Positions 26,245 through 35,105 of a stretch of DNA of 35,105 nucleotides are shown in pieces; positions within the stretch are counted from its first letter, which is position 1, and each line of letters begins with the position of its first letter. The translations under genes were made by a program, and so were the position numbers. Location: the NCBI RefSeq assembly GCF_003628475.1, contig NZ_RCAA01000032.1:1-35105 (forward strand), given 5' to 3'. Source of the stretch: Enterobacter sp. R1(2018) (GTDB taxonomy: Bacteria > Pseudomonadota > Gammaproteobacteria > Enterobacterales > Enterobacteriaceae). The notes beneath the pieces are model-generated. The model was not told the DNA's origin, searched no databases, and saw nothing but the letters and a program-made list of their open reading frames with translations.

Positions 26245-27249
26245 TTAACGGGAACTGTTCGCAGGCGTTTTCATGTAGCGGAAGAAATCGCTGTCCGGGC
26301 TCATCACCATGACGTCCTGACCGGACTTAAAGCTTGCCTCGTAGGCCCGCAGGCTACGGATAAAGGCATAGAAGTCCGGATCCTGGCTGAAGGCGTCCGC
26401 AAACAGCTTAGCCGCCTCGGCATCGCCTTCGCCGCGGCTGATACGGCCCTGACGCTCGGCTTCTGCCAGAGTGCGGGTAACGCCGTAGTCGGCGGTCGCA
26501 CGCAGCTTCTCAGCTTCCTCCTGGCCCTGTGAACGGTGACGACGGGCTACCGCTTCACGTTCAGCGCGCATACGGTTGTAAATAGCTTCTGAGACCTCAG
26601 CAGGCAGGTTGATCTGCTTAATACGCACGTCGACAACTTCGATACCCAGCGCCGCCATACTGTTCGGGTTGACCACGGCGACTTTACCGTTAGTCTCTTC
26701 GGTGATACGCGCCGCCGCGGAAGCGATGGCATCGTCAGCCGCAGGCGTGGTCACCTCATCGTCGGTTCCGGCGGAACCGGAGTTCAGCGCGTCACGCACG
26801 TCCAGAGTCAGACGGCCACGGGAATCGGTCACGATGTCTTTCACATCCAGACGGCCGATTTCAGAACGCAAACGGTCGCTGAACTTACGTTTCAACAGCA
26901 CTTCAGCCTGCGACACGTCGCCACCGCCCGTTGCCAGGTAGTAACGGCTGAAGTCGCTGATACGCCATTTGATGTAAGAATCGACAATCAGGTCTTTCTT
27001 CTCTTTGGTGACAAAGCGATCGGCCTGGTTGTCCATGGTCTGGATACGGGCATCAAGGGTCTTAACCGATTCGATAAACGGCACCTTAAAGTGCAGGCCC
27101 GGCTCGTAAACCACCGGCTTGTTCTCATCATCACGCAGAACTTTGCCAAAGCGCAGAGTGATCCCGCGCTCGCCTTCGTGTACCACGAAGATCGAGGTAA
27201 ACAGCACCACCAGCACGATGATAATTAAAGCAATGACTGACTTACGCAT
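26245..27249 (-). CDS. hflC: HflC, FtsH-modulating band-7 protein
   Basis: 334 residues, as in E. coli. With HflK it forms a large membrane-anchored cage around FtsH and limits its access to substrates. N-terminal membrane anchor (VIALIIIVLVVLFTSIFVV, residues 4-22), then the SPFH/band-7 domain (GITLRFGKVLRDDENKP, EPGLHFKVPF, VKTLDARIQTMDNQ) and a long coiled region ending in an Asp/Ser-rich tail (MSPDSDFFRYMKTP). GGGAG in the end of hflK is its ribosome site; only 2 bases separate the two genes, as expected for subunits made together. Confidence 0.97.
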   Translation of the reverse strand: MRKSVIALIIIVLVVLFTSIFVVHEGERGITLRFGKVLRDDENKPVVYEPGLHFKVPFIESVKTLDARIQTMDNQADRFVTKEKKDLIVDSYIKWRISDFSRYYLATGGGDVSQAEVLLKRKFSDRLRSEIGRLDVKDIVTDSRGRLTLDVRDALNSGSAGTDDEVTTPAADDAIASAAARITEETNGKVAVVNPNSMAALGIEVVDVRIKQINLPAEVSEAIYNRMRAEREAVARRHRSQGQEEAEKLRATADYGVTRTLAEAERQGRISRGEGDAEAAKLFADAFSQDPDFYAFIRSLRAYEASFKSGQDVMVMSPDSDFFRYMKTPANSSR

Positions 27250-27251
27250 CG

Positions 27252-28508
27252 TTATTCACTCCCTACGCGCTGGTTATCAGTGCGCTGTGCGTCCGCACGA
27301 CGCTGATCCATGATATCGCCTCTGCTGGCAGAGGACGAGGTGCTGGCGCTACCGCTGCCTGAGCTGGAAGCCGGCGGCAGACGCAGCAGGTTGTTTGCGC
27401 CGCTGTTATCGCTCTTTGCCGCAGGCTGCGCGCCACCTTTGAGCATCTGGTCGAGCGGCAGAACCATCAGATTGCCGCCTTTGTCGTTGACCAGCACTTT
27501 ACGGGTGTGGCTAAGCACGTTTTCCATGGTTTCGATATACAGACGCTCGCGGGTGATTTCCGGGGCGGCTTTATACTCTGGCAGCAGCTTCGCAAAGCGC
27601 GCTACTTCACCCTGGGCTTCTAACACGGTCTGCGTTTTGTAAGCGCGAGCTTCTTCGAGAATACGCTGCGCCTGGCCGTTAGCACGCGGCTGAACTTCGT
27701 TGGCGTAGGCCTCAGCCTCACGAATGTACTGCTGTTCGTTTTCACGCGCGGAAATCGCATCATCAAACGCCGCTTTGACTTCTTCCGGCGGACGAGCTGC
27801 CTGGAAGTTAACGTCAAGCAGGGTAATACCCATGTTGTACGGGCGAATGGTTTCTTCCAGTTCGCGCTGGGTATCGTTACGAATAATGGTACGACCCTCG
27901 GTGAGGATCTTATCCATGGAGTATTTGCCGATTACGCCACGCAGCGCGCTGTCAGTCGCCTGACGCAGGCTGTCGTCCGCGCTGGTCACGCTGAACAGAT
28001 ATTTTTGCGGATCCGTTACGCGATACTGCACGTTCATTTCAACGCGCACGACGTTTTCATCGGACGTGAGCATCACGCCGGAAGCGGCGAGTTCGCGCAC
28101 GGACTCGACGTTGACCGCCTGCACGCTATCAATGAAGGTTGGTTTCCAGTTCAGGCCTGGCTCAACCAGATGGCTGAATTTACCAAAACGCGTCACAACG
28201 CCGCGCTCGGCTTCTTTGATGGTGTAGAACCCGGTGGCTGCCCAAATGATTACCGCCGCGACGGCAACAATGCCCACCACGCGACCGCCAATATGAGGAC
28301 GCGGAGTCTGGGAGGAACCGCCGCCGGTGCCGCCGCTTTTACCGCCGCCTAAGCCGCCAAGTTTTTTACTTAATTTACGGAAGATATCATCCAGATCAGG
28401 TGGCCCCTGATCGCGCCCTCCTTTGTTACCCCCAGAGTCGCCGCCAGGTTTGCTGCTTCCCCACGGGTCGCGGTCCTGTCCGTTATTACCGGGCTGATTC
28501 CACGCCAT
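27252..28508 (-). CDS. hflK: HflK, FtsH-modulating band-7 protein
   Basis: 418 residues (E. coli 419). Partner of HflC. Residues 1-75 are a Gly/Pro/Asp-rich cytosolic segment (MAWNQPGNNGQDRDPWGSSK), followed by a membrane helix (VVGIVAVAAVIIWAATGFYTI), the band-7 domain (ERGVVTRFGKFSHLVEPGLNW), coiled coil, and a Ser-rich low-complexity C-terminus (SSSGSGSASTSSSASRG). The start ATG at 28508 is set by homology; a longer frame overlaps hflX and is rejected. 73 bases after hflX. Confidence 0.96.
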   Translation of the reverse strand: MAWNQPGNNGQDRDPWGSSKPGGDSGGNKGGRDQGPPDLDDIFRKLSKKLGGLGGGKSGGTGGGSSQTPRPHIGGRVVGIVAVAAVIIWAATGFYTIKEAERGVVTRFGKFSHLVEPGLNWKPTFIDSVQAVNVESVRELAASGVMLTSDENVVRVEMNVQYRVTDPQKYLFSVTSADDSLRQATDSALRGVIGKYSMDKILTEGRTIIRNDTQRELEETIRPYNMGITLLDVNFQAARPPEEVKAAFDDAISARENEQQYIREAEAYANEVQPRANGQAQRILEEARAYKTQTVLEAQGEVARFAKLLPEYKAAPEITRERLYIETMENVLSHTRKVLVNDKGGNLMVLPLDQMLKGGAQPAAKSDNSGANNLLRLPPASSSGSGSASTSSSASRGDIMDQRRADAQRTDNQRVGSE

Positions 28509-28581
28509 GTTTATGCTCCATATTTGTTGTGCGGTGATATCCCCCGTAGGGGAAAAAGTCTTCAGGACAAACGCGCGCCGG

Positions 28582-29862
28582 TCAAACAATGTAATCCATT
28601 AGTGCCGGTTCTTGTTTACAGAGGCGACGCCAGTCGACGATGGGCATACGAACCTGTAAGCCAACGCTGCCGTCATCCTCCATCCACTCTTTTTCTATTG
28701 CCTGAAGCTGATAAAACCGGCTTCGAAGTCGCCCTGCCTGGGGGGGTAAGCACAACGTATGCTGCGCAATTTCACCAGATAAACGTTCCGTCAAAGCCTG
28801 GAAAAGCAGTGGCACACCGGCACCTGTCTGGGCAGAAAGCCAGACGCGTATCGGTACATTTTCATCGTTCCTGTCGATACGCGGCTCAAACTCATCCAGC
28901 ATATCGATTTTGTTCATCACCAGCAGGACGGGGATATCATCGGCCTCGATCTCTTCTAAAACGGTATCGACCGCGGCAATGTTTTCCTGAACCCTGAGAT
29001 CCGATGCGTCAATAACGTGCAGCAGCAGCGTGGCCTGACGAGTTTCCTGCAGGGTAGCTTTAAAGGCTGCCACAAGATCGTGGGGCAGATGTCGAATAAA
29101 GCCTACCGTATCTGCCAGCACGGTTTCGCCCACGTCTGCAATGTCGATACGACGCAGCGTAGGATCGAGCGTGGCGAACAGCTGATCTGCGGCATACACT
29201 TCAGCCGCGGTAATTTGGTTAAAAAGGGTGGATTTACCGGCGTTGGTGTAGCCCACCAGTGAGACAGTCGGCACATCGGCTTTAGCTCGCGCTCTTCGTC
29301 CCTGCTCACGTTGTTTTTCTACTCGTTGTAGGCGTGAGAGGATCTGCATGATGCGGTTACGCAACAGCCGGCGGTCCGTTTCAAGCTGCGTTTCGCCAGG
29401 GCCGCGTAAACCTATCCCGCCTTTTTGACGCTCAAGGTGGGTCCAGCCGCGGACCAGACGCGTCGCCAGATGGCGCAGCTGCGCCAGCTCAACCTGTAGC
29501 TTACCTTCATGGGTACGCGCACGCTGGGCAAAAATATCTAAAATCAGTCCCGTTCTGTCGATAACCCGACATTCGCACAGGGCTTCAAGGTTACGTTCCT
29601 GGGCCGGGGACAACGCATGATCGAACAGCACGACCGAGGCCCCAGTGGCTTTAACTGCATCGGCAATTTCTACGGCTTTGCCTTCGCCAACAAAATACTT
29701 TGGATGCGGCGCTTTGCGGCTACCGGTAACCACCTGCAGCGCTTCGACACCGGCTGAAGAGACCAGGGATTCAAACTCCGCGAGGTCTTCCATGTCTTTG
29801 TCTTGCGAAAAATAGATGTGTACCAGCACCGCTTGCTCACCAGCGTCATAACGGTCAAACAA
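28582..29862 (-). CDS. hflX: Ribosome-splitting GTPase HflX
   Basis: 426 residues, as in E. coli. Binds the 50S subunit and splits stalled ribosomes, notably under heat stress. N-terminal HflX domain (about 1-195, with HPKYFVGEGKAVEI and FDHALSPAQERNLE), a Gly-rich loop (KGGIGLRGPGETQLETDRR), then the G domain: G1 GYTNAGKST, G3 DTVGF, G4 NKID, and a C-terminal domain. Between hfq (74 bases) and hflK (73 bases). Confidence 0.97.
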   Translation of the reverse strand: MFDRYDAGEQAVLVHIYFSQDKDMEDLAEFESLVSSAGVEALQVVTGSRKAPHPKYFVGEGKAVEIADAVKATGASVVLFDHALSPAQERNLEALCECRVIDRTGLILDIFAQRARTHEGKLQVELAQLRHLATRLVRGWTHLERQKGGIGLRGPGETQLETDRRLLRNRIMQILSRLQRVEKQREQGRRARAKADVPTVSLVGYTNAGKSTLFNQITAAEVYAADQLFATLDPTLRRIDIADVGETVLADTVGFIRHLPHDLVAAFKATLQETRQATLLLHVIDASDLRVQENIAAVDTVLEEIEADDIPVLLVMNKIDMLDEFEPRIDRNDENVPIRVWLSAQTGAGVPLLFQALTERLSGEIAQHTLCLPPQAGRLRSRFYQLQAIEKEWMEDDGSVGLQVRMPIVDWRRLCKQEPALMDYIV

Positions 29863-29936
29863 GCGTATAACCTCTCAAAAAGACCAGCGGGGAACACAGC
29901 AGTCCTGGTCCCCCGATCTGGAAAACAACAAATGCC

Positions 29937-30245
29937 TTATTCGGCGTCTTCGCTGTCTTGTTGTGGCGCAGAACCCTGCGCACTTCCACCATGGTGGTAG
30001 CTGCCAGAACCGCTAGTGCCCGTGTTATTACTGTGATGAGATACCGGACGAGACGGAACAACAGTTGAAATCGCGTGCTTATAGACCATCTGGCTGACCG
30101 TGTTTTTCAACAGGATCACGAACTGATCGAAAGACTCAATCTGACCTTGCAGCTTAATACCATTCACCAAATAAATAGAAACTGGAACACGTTCCCGACG
30201 CAATGCGTTCAGGAACGGATCTTGTAATGATTGCCCCTTAGCCAT
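29937..30245 (-). CDS. hfq: RNA chaperone Hfq
   Basis: 102 residues, as in E. coli. Homohexameric Sm-like ring that matches sRNAs to mRNAs. Sm1 ([20 protein letters not shown]) and Sm2 ([11 protein letters not shown]) are intact, including the proximal-face Q8 region (QSLQDPF) and rim arginines (RRERV). The disordered C-tail is Gly/Ser/His-rich and ends in the acidic tip DSEDAE. AAGGA is 9 bases before the ATG. Lies in the miaA-hfq-hflX stretch; the leader carries A-rich triplets suited to Hfq self-binding. GcvB action on cycA, encoded in this window, requires Hfq in E. coli. Confidence 0.99.
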   Translation of the reverse strand: MAKGQSLQDPFLNALRRERVPVSIYLVNGIKLQGQIESFDQFVILLKNTVSQMVYKHAISTVVPSRPVSHHSNNTGTSGSGSYHHGGSAQGSAPQQDSEDAE

Positions 30246-30263
30246 TCTATCTTTTCCTTATAT

Positions 30264-30276
30264 GCTTGTTGTTTGT
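30264..30276 (-). promoter_or_regulatory. Candidate Hfq self-binding (ARN) site in the hfq leader
   Basis: On the minus strand the leader reads ACAAACAACAAGCA, containing AAC-AAC-AAG, three ARN triplets of the type bound by the distal face of Hfq, 5 bases upstream of the AAGGA ribosome site. E. coli Hfq represses its own translation by leader binding. Confidence 0.4.
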
Positions 30277-30336
30277 AACTCAAGAACCCTGAGGCTCTGA
30301 AAAACTGCGTAAAAATTTGCGCACGATGTCGATTCA

Positions 30337-30342
30337 ATTGTA
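30337..30342 (-). promoter_or_regulatory. Candidate -10 of an hfq-proximal promoter
   Basis: TACAAT on the minus strand (5 of 6) lies about 92 bases before the hfq ATG, where E. coli has a promoter for hfq close to the miaA end. I see no good -35. Confidence 0.3.
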
Positions 30343-30347
30343 CACAT

Positions 30348-31295
30348 TCATTGGTGCTTCGCACTAACAACCTGTAATACTTCATTGCGGGCCAGCTCAG
30401 GGTTTTCGCTGTCTAACCAGCGTACATCTTCCCAGCCTCGCAACCAGGTCATCTGGCGTTTAGCCAATTGTCTCGTCGCGCAAATACCTCGATAAACCAT
30501 TTCCTCATGCGAGATTTCCCCCGCCAGCCAGGACCACATCTGCCGGTAACCCACACAACGAATGGAAGGCATCTCCGTATGCAAATCTCCGCGGGCAAAA
30601 AGAGCCCGCACTTCTGCTTCAAAACCTGAAGCTAACATCTGATGAAAACGCTGCTCAATGCGCTGATGGAGCAGTTCACGGCTCGCCGGGGCGATGGCGA
30701 ACTGATGCACCTGGTACGGCAGAGCTTCTCCTGACGTTTGCGTCAGTTCCGTTAAAGTTTTACCCGAAATGAAAAAAACTTCCAGTGCCCGGGAAAGCCT
30801 TTGCGGATCATTTGGATGAATCCGTGCCCCTGCAACCGGATCGACTTCGACCAGCTGCCGATGCAGCGCATCCCATCCTTGCTCTGCTGCCTGTTGTTCA
30901 ATCCTCGCGCGAACGTCCGGATCCGCCGGCGGTAACGGCGAAAGGCCTTCTAATAACGCCTTGAAGTAAAGCATCGTTCCCCCGACTAACAGGGGGATAC
31001 GCCCGCTCGCGGTAATGTCAGCCATTTCTGCCAGCGCGTCGCGACGGAAATCCGCCGCCGAGTACGCCTGTGCCGGATCGAGGATATCGAGTAATCGGTG
31101 CGGCGCCTGGGCGAGTTCTTCCGCCGTCGGCTTCGCCGTTCCGATATCCATTCCTTGATAGATAAGGGCCGAATCGACGCTTATCAACTCTACCGGCAGC
31201 GTTTTACGCAAATTAATGGCTAACGCCGTCTTACCCGAGGCCGTCGGCCCCATCAAAAAAATTGCCTGCGGCAGGTTTTTGCTTACTTCAGTCAT
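30348..31295 (-). CDS. miaA: tRNA dimethylallyltransferase MiaA
   Basis: 315 residues (E. coli 316). Transfers dimethylallyl to A37 of tRNAs reading U-starting codons, the first step to ms2i6A37. P-loop [14 protein letters not shown], then [18 protein letters not shown] with the catalytic Asp and substrate-recognition threonine, and [29 protein letters not shown] is the tRNA-contact motif. The start overlaps the mutL stop by 8 bases, indicating coupled translation. 102 bases to hfq. Confidence 0.98.
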   Translation of the reverse strand: MTEVSKNLPQAIFLMGPTASGKTALAINLRKTLPVELISVDSALIYQGMDIGTAKPTAEELAQAPHRLLDILDPAQAYSAADFRRDALAEMADITASGRIPLLVGGTMLYFKALLEGLSPLPPADPDVRARIEQQAAEQGWDALHRQLVEVDPVAGARIHPNDPQRLSRALEVFFISGKTLTELTQTSGEALPYQVHQFAIAPASRELLHQRIEQRFHQMLASGFEAEVRALFARGDLHTEMPSIRCVGYRQMWSWLAGEISHEEMVYRGICATRQLAKRQMTWLRGWEDVRWLDSENPELARNEVLQVVSAKHQ

Positions 31296-33147
31296 GTTTC
31301 AGGGCGTTCATCGCCAGCGTTAGATCAACAGGTTGTAACAAACCGCCAGGTGGATTTTTCACCAGCTGCGGGCAAAGGCGCTCAATATCGGCAAGTAAAG
31401 CAATAGCTTGTGCCTGATTCCACTGCTCAAGTTCGCTTGTCAAATGACGGGCGAACCAGTGGGCAATTTGCGTTGCGCTAACCTCTGCCTGTTGCGCCAG
31501 GTATCCTGGCAGTTCATAAATCAAGATTTGTAAATTTTGTTTACGTAAAGGTAAAGGTACGGAGCGAATTGTTATCTGCCTGGCATCTGCGGCAAATTCG
31601 ATGCCCATGCTGAGCAAAAGCGGCTGATAACGCAGCAACACATCCAGTTCGTCCTTAGAGACTTTCATCCGCACCGGGATCAGCAATGGCTGAGCGCGAA
31701 CGCCTTCGCTGCCCGGAATCAGCTGCGCCTGCTTCAGCCAGCGATCCGCCACGGCAAGCGATAACAGCATGACGCTGCCATCCCGCTCCAGAAGCGCGTA
31801 TTCCGGTGGGATAATCGTCAGCACCCTGCCAAAACTCTGCGAATGGCCTTCCAGCGCGTCCGGCTCTTCAGCCCGGTTAGCCGCTGGCGGAACCGTTGGG
31901 GTATCCAGTAATTGACGATAGAGCGCGCCTTGCTGCTTCTGGTAGCCCGGCGCCGCATTTGGCCAGGTTGGCGGGCGTTGTCCGCCAGCGCTGCCCGCAG
32001 ACGGACGAGGCGCCGTTTCCCGAGGCGCGGCAGGGGCTTGATCTGGCGTCGCAAAATGGTTACGCCCTGAGGCGACGCGGTTTTCCGGCTGCCAGCGCTC
32101 CTGGGCGACATCGGTCGGCGTCTCTTCGCGCAGCAGAAGATTTTCATCGCGCTGCTGCAGGACGCTCAGCACGCCCTGATAAATAAAATCATGCACCAGG
32201 CGGGACTGATGGAAACGGACCTCGTGCTTGGCGGGATGCACATTGACGTCGACCTGATGGGGATCGATTTCGAGATAGAGCACGAAAGCGGGCTGTCGCT
32301 CGGCGCCGGCTTTATCTTCGCAGGCCTGGCGAATAGCATGGGCGATCAAGCGATCGCGCATCATGCGGCCATTGACATAGCAATACTGAATTTCCGCCAG
32401 CACAGGGGTGGTGGCAGAAGGTTCAGCAACCCAGCCGCGCAGCGCCAGATCGCCATGCTGCCATTCGATTTTCAGCGCCTGTTCGAGAAAAGGCGTGCCG
32501 CAAATTGCCCCAAGCCGACGTTCGCGTGGCGCGCCTTCCTGCACGGCGCGATATTGACGCACCATTTTGCCGTTATGGTTAAGGTTTATCGACACGTCAA
32601 AGCGCGCCAGTGCGATGCGGCGCACGATCTCGTCGATATGGTTAAACTCGGTTTTCTCGGTGCGCATAAATTTACGCCGGGCTGGCGTGTTGTAGAACAG
32701 ATCCAACACTTCAAGCGTGGTGCCAACCGGATGGGCTGCGGGTTTCACCGTCACATTCTGATCGCGGCCTTCGGCATAAGCCTGCCAGGCCTCGCTCTGC
32801 TCCGCGGTGCGGGAAGTCAGCGTGAGGCGGGCCACCGAGCTGATGCTCGCCAGCGCTTCGCCGCGAAAACCGAGGCTGATAATGGCCTCAAGATCGTCAA
32901 GGCAGGCAATCTTACTGGTCGCGTGGCGAGCCAGCGCCAGCGCCAGCTCGTCCTTATTGATGCCGCAGCCGTTGTCGCGGATGCGGATCATCTTCGCGCC
33001 GCCGCGTTCAATATCGATATCGATACGCGTAGCGCCGGCATCAAGACTGTTTTCTATCAGCTCTTTTACCACCGACGCAGGGCGTTCAACCACTTCGCCT
33101 GCGGCAATCTGGTTCGCAAGCTGGGGAGGCAGAACCTGAATCGGCAT
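31288..33147 (-). CDS. mutL: DNA mismatch repair protein MutL
   Basis: 619 residues (E. coli 615). GHKL ATPase that links MutS to MutH and UvrD. The N-terminal ATPase motifs are intact: [35 protein letters not shown] and the [19 protein letters not shown] loop. A Pro/Ala/Gln-rich linker (about 335-430) leads to the C-terminal dimerisation domain ([21 protein letters not shown]). No endonuclease motif (DQHAxxER) is seen, as normal for MutH-bearing enterobacteria. 8 bases after amiB; overlaps miaA by 8 bases. Confidence 0.98.
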   Translation of the reverse strand: MPIQVLPPQLANQIAAGEVVERPASVVKELIENSLDAGATRIDIDIERGGAKMIRIRDNGCGINKDELALALARHATSKIACLDDLEAIISLGFRGEALASISSVARLTLTSRTAEQSEAWQAYAEGRDQNVTVKPAAHPVGTTLEVLDLFYNTPARRKFMRTEKTEFNHIDEIVRRIALARFDVSINLNHNGKMVRQYRAVQEGAPRERRLGAICGTPFLEQALKIEWQHGDLALRGWVAEPSATTPVLAEIQYCYVNGRMMRDRLIAHAIRQACEDKAGAERQPAFVLYLEIDPHQVDVNVHPAKHEVRFHQSRLVHDFIYQGVLSVLQQRDENLLLREETPTDVAQERWQPENRVASGRNHFATPDQAPAAPRETAPRPSAGSAGGQRPPTWPNAAPGYQKQQGALYRQLLDTPTVPPAANRAEEPDALEGHSQSFGRVLTIIPPEYALLERDGSVMLLSLAVADRWLKQAQLIPGSEGVRAQPLLIPVRMKVSKDELDVLLRYQPLLLSMGIEFAADARQITIRSVPLPLRKQNLQILIYELPGYLAQQAEVSATQIAHWFARHLTSELEQWNQAQAIALLADIERLCPQLVKNPPGGLLQPVDLTLAMNALKHD

Positions 33148-33155
33148 AGAAATCC

Positions 33156-34481
33156 TTATTGAGTGATGGCGACTTTGTCTAAGTCGGCGCTTTGTGCGCT
33201 TACGGTTTGTCCCGCTGCGGGCGCCGACTGTAGCGGGTGCGCCAGGAAGTAGCTGCGCAGCCCTTCGTAAATAGCTTTTGCGATCTGCTGCTGGTAGTTA
33301 TCGCTGCCCAGCAGACGCTCTTCGCCGTTATTACTGATAAACCCGGTTTCGACCAGCACGGAAGGGATATCAGGAGAACGCAGCACGCCGAGGCTCGCAT
33401 GTTCCGGACGACGTTTATGCAGCGATCCTACCTGCCCAAGCTGGGCCAGCATTTTCGTCGCCACATCATACCCGACACGCTGGGAATGACCGAACTGCAA
33501 ATCCAGCACGGCCTGGCTGAGATAGGGATCCGCCTGGCTGTTTGCCAGCACGTCGCCCGCGCCGCCTAACAGCTCAGACTGCTTCTCGTGCTGCTCAAGC
33601 CAGCCCGCCATTTCGCTGTTCGCGCGGCGGTTGGACAGCACCCATACGGAAGCGCCCGTCGCATCGCGGTTCGGCGCGGCGTCCGCGTGAATCGAAACCA
33701 GAATATTGGCGTTCTGCTTGCGTGCGACGTCCGAGCGTCCCATGACCGAGATGAAATAGTCGCCGTCGCGGGTCAGTACGCCCTTAAACATCGGGTCGTC
33801 GTTCAGCAGCGCGCGCAGTTTACGGGCGATAGAGATAGTGACGTTTTTCTCTTTCGTGCCTCCAGGACCTATTGCGCCCGGATCCTGGCCGCCGTGGCCG
33901 GCATCGATAGCCACCACCACGGTATCTGAATTCTGGTTAACCCTTTGCGTACGGGCAGGCCGGGTCACAGTATTAGAGCCGATAACGCCGGTAACCTGCT
34001 GCGATTTAAAGGGGTTTTTAGCCGGTTCGGATGGGCGTGAAACGGGCGCGGATTCGACGCGCTTAGCCACAACCGGAGGCGGCGGAGGCGGAGCGTCTGC
34101 GTTGATAGTAAAGACGACGGTATAATTCGCGCCGTTTTGTTGTTTTACCGCGCGTGTTTTACCCGGCTGGGTAAGATCCACTACAAGGCGTAAGGAGCCG
34201 GCATCTTTCGGCTGCCCGGAACGGATGCTTTTAACAAGGTTATTGCCGCTAAACTGCAGCGGCAGGCCCTGAATCACGCCAGTTTGCCTGATATCCAGCG
34301 CGACGCTTTTTTTATCATCCTGCGAAAATGAATATTCCGGATCGCCCATAAAGCTAAAAGTGATACGCGCCTGATTATCACCGTTAGATACCTGAATATC
34401 CGCAAGACTCGCCGCCCCGGCCTGGGCACAAAGCACCAGCGCACAGACGGCCATTATCCAACCCTTAACGCGATAGATCAT
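33156..34481 (-). CDS. amiB: N-acetylmuramoyl-L-alanine amidase AmiB
   Basis: 441 residues (E. coli 445). Periplasmic zinc amidase that splits septal peptidoglycan and is activated by EnvC via FtsEX. Signal peptide ([17 protein letters not shown]), AMIN domain (about 25-125, septal targeting), a Pro-rich linker with [13 protein letters not shown], then the amidase_3 domain with zinc ligands in [13 protein letters not shown], the Glu of TKEKNV, SIHADA and the catalytic Glu in VETGFISN. No LysM domain. Between tsaE (13 bases) and mutL (8 bases). Confidence 0.97.
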   Translation of the reverse strand: MIYRVKGWIMAVCALVLCAQAGAASLADIQVSNGDNQARITFSFMGDPEYSFSQDDKKSVALDIRQTGVIQGLPLQFSGNNLVKSIRSGQPKDAGSLRLVVDLTQPGKTRAVKQQNGANYTVVFTINADAPPPPPPVVAKRVESAPVSRPSEPAKNPFKSQQVTGVIGSNTVTRPARTQRVNQNSDTVVVAIDAGHGGQDPGAIGPGGTKEKNVTISIARKLRALLNDDPMFKGVLTRDGDYFISVMGRSDVARKQNANILVSIHADAAPNRDATGASVWVLSNRRANSEMAGWLEQHEKQSELLGGAGDVLANSQADPYLSQAVLDLQFGHSQRVGYDVATKMLAQLGQVGSLHKRRPEHASLGVLRSPDIPSVLVETGFISNNGEERLLGSDNYQQQIAKAIYEGLRSYFLAHPLQSAPAAGQTVSAQSADLDKVAITQ

Positions 34482-34494
34482 CCCGTCATCCTTG

Positions 34495-34956
34495 TTATTT
34501 GGCTAACCGCGCCAGTAACGAATCACCAGATGAGGAAACTGCTGTTATGCGCGCCTCACGCCCTTGCGCCTCGTAGCTTAAGTGCAGCTCGATATCCGGT
34601 TCCGGCAGAACGCCTTTCCCCTGCTGCGGCCACTCTACAAGGCAAATCGCATCGTTGGCGAAATAATCGCGGATCCCCATAAACTCGAGCTCCTCCGGGT
34701 CCGCCAGACGATACAGATCGAAATGGTATACCATTAAATTATCGAGAGCGTATGGCTCAACTAACGTATAGGTCGGGCTTTTCACGTTCCCTTTATGGCC
34801 TAACGCCTGCATAAATCCCCGGCTGAACGTCGTTTTTCCCGCGCCAAGATCGCCATAAAGGTAAATGACGGTTGCCCCTTCGCAGGCCGCCGCTACGCGC
34901 GCGCCCAGTGCCAGAGTTGCGGCTTCATCAGGTAATGCGATAACACGATTCATCAT
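34495..34956 (-). CDS. tsaE: tRNA t6A37 biosynthesis ATPase TsaE
   Basis: 153 residues, as in E. coli. Partner of TsaB/TsaD in forming threonylcarbamoyladenosine at A37 of ANN-reading tRNAs. Walker [14 protein letters not shown] at about 37-49, the switch-like [11 protein letters not shown], and the Walker B-like [24 protein letters not shown] follows. The start (ATG ATG) lies inside the 3' end of nnr, overlapping by 29 bases, so translation is probably coupled. Confidence 0.97.
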   Translation of the reverse strand: MMNRVIALPDEAATLALGARVAAACEGATVIYLYGDLGAGKTTFSRGFMQALGHKGNVKSPTYTLVEPYALDNLMVYHFDLYRLADPEELEFMGIRDYFANDAICLVEWPQQGKGVLPEPDIELHLSYEAQGREARITAVSSSGDSLLARLAK

Positions 34957-35105
34957 GGTTTCTGGTATTCAAATCCGGGTTAACAAAAAGGTACAACGTC
35001 GAAAAAAGATCGGTGGCAAGCATGCCGCGCGTGCCAAATTTATCGGCAAGAACGTCGGCGGCGGCGCCGTGCGCAACGCAGCCTGCACAGGCTGCATCAT
35101 AAGGG
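34928..35105 (-). CDS. nnr: NAD(P)HX epimerase/dehydratase Nnr, C-terminal part (cut by window edge)
   Basis: Only the last 58 codons lie in the window. They read [20 protein letters not shown] and [12 protein letters not shown], the end of the ADP-dependent NAD(P)HX dehydratase (YjeF C-terminal, ribokinase-like) domain, then a variable tail finishing [10 protein letters not shown]. The bifunctional enzyme repairs hydrated NAD(P)H. The stop TGA (34930 to 34928) falls within tsaE, giving a 29-base overlap in another frame. It is the first known gene of the nnr-tsaE-amiB-mutL-miaA-hfq-hflXKC series. The absence of the N-terminal part is due to the window edge, not truncation. Confidence 0.92.
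   Translation of the reverse strand, partial: PYDAACAGCVAHGAAADVLADKFGTRGMLATDLFSTLYLFVNPDLNTRNHDESCYRIT

Noticed and set aside
32191-33162. 323-codon frame antisense to mutL
   Set aside because: It lies fully opposite a conserved gene, has no recognisable domain, and arises from the codon bias of mutL.

Overview
This is a chromosomal core-genome segment from a member of the Enterobacteriaceae, close to but not the same as Escherichia coli. Nearly every gene matches an E. coli K-12 gene at similar length, and the order follows the K-12 block from ytfL to nnr read in reverse. There is no phage, plasmid, insertion sequence, CRISPR array, rRNA or tRNA. The genus cannot be fixed from the sequence alone. 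Differences from K-12 are the absence of the ula (ascorbate) cluster between yjfY and yjfP, the absence of yjfI-yjfC between rlmB and aidB, an AraC-type regulator between qorB and ytfF, and a chemoreceptor between yjfN and aidB.

Layout. Positions 75-9516 hold ytfL, ytfK, ytfJ, cysQ, cpdB, ytfH/qorB (divergent), the araC-type gene, ytfF and ytfE: small-molecule transport, nucleotide salvage, quinone stress and nitrosative stress. Positions 9552-12755 hold cycA, fklB and ytfB. Positions 12824-14397 hold the rpsF-priB-rpsR-rplI operon with its promoter and probable S6:S18 leader. Positions 14623-16682 hold three DUF1471-family secreted small proteins (yjfY, bsmA, yjfN) and the hydrolase yjfP. 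Positions 16754-20436 hold the chemoreceptor and aidB. Positions 20618-25899 hold nsrR-rnr-rlmB and purA. Positions 25980-35105 hold yjeT and the long nnr-tsaE-amiB-mutL-miaA-hfq-hflX-hflK-hflC superoperon, with nnr cut by the window edge.

Connections. NsrR is encoded here and a near-perfect NsrR operator lies in front of ytfE, so the NO sensor and its most typical target are in one window. A Pho box precedes ytfK, a stringent-response modulator. A symmetric dyad between ytfH and qorB fits HxlR-type quinone control. A PurR-like box sits directly upstream of purA. The chemoreceptor has an FNR-like box and a FliA (sigma 28)-like promoter.

I did not find a convincing undescribed multi-gene system. 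The most open items are the dual-signal promoter of the non-K-12 chemoreceptor, the palindrome in front of the non-K-12 araC-type gene, two candidate small ORFs, and the repeat-bearing junction between rlmB and aidB.
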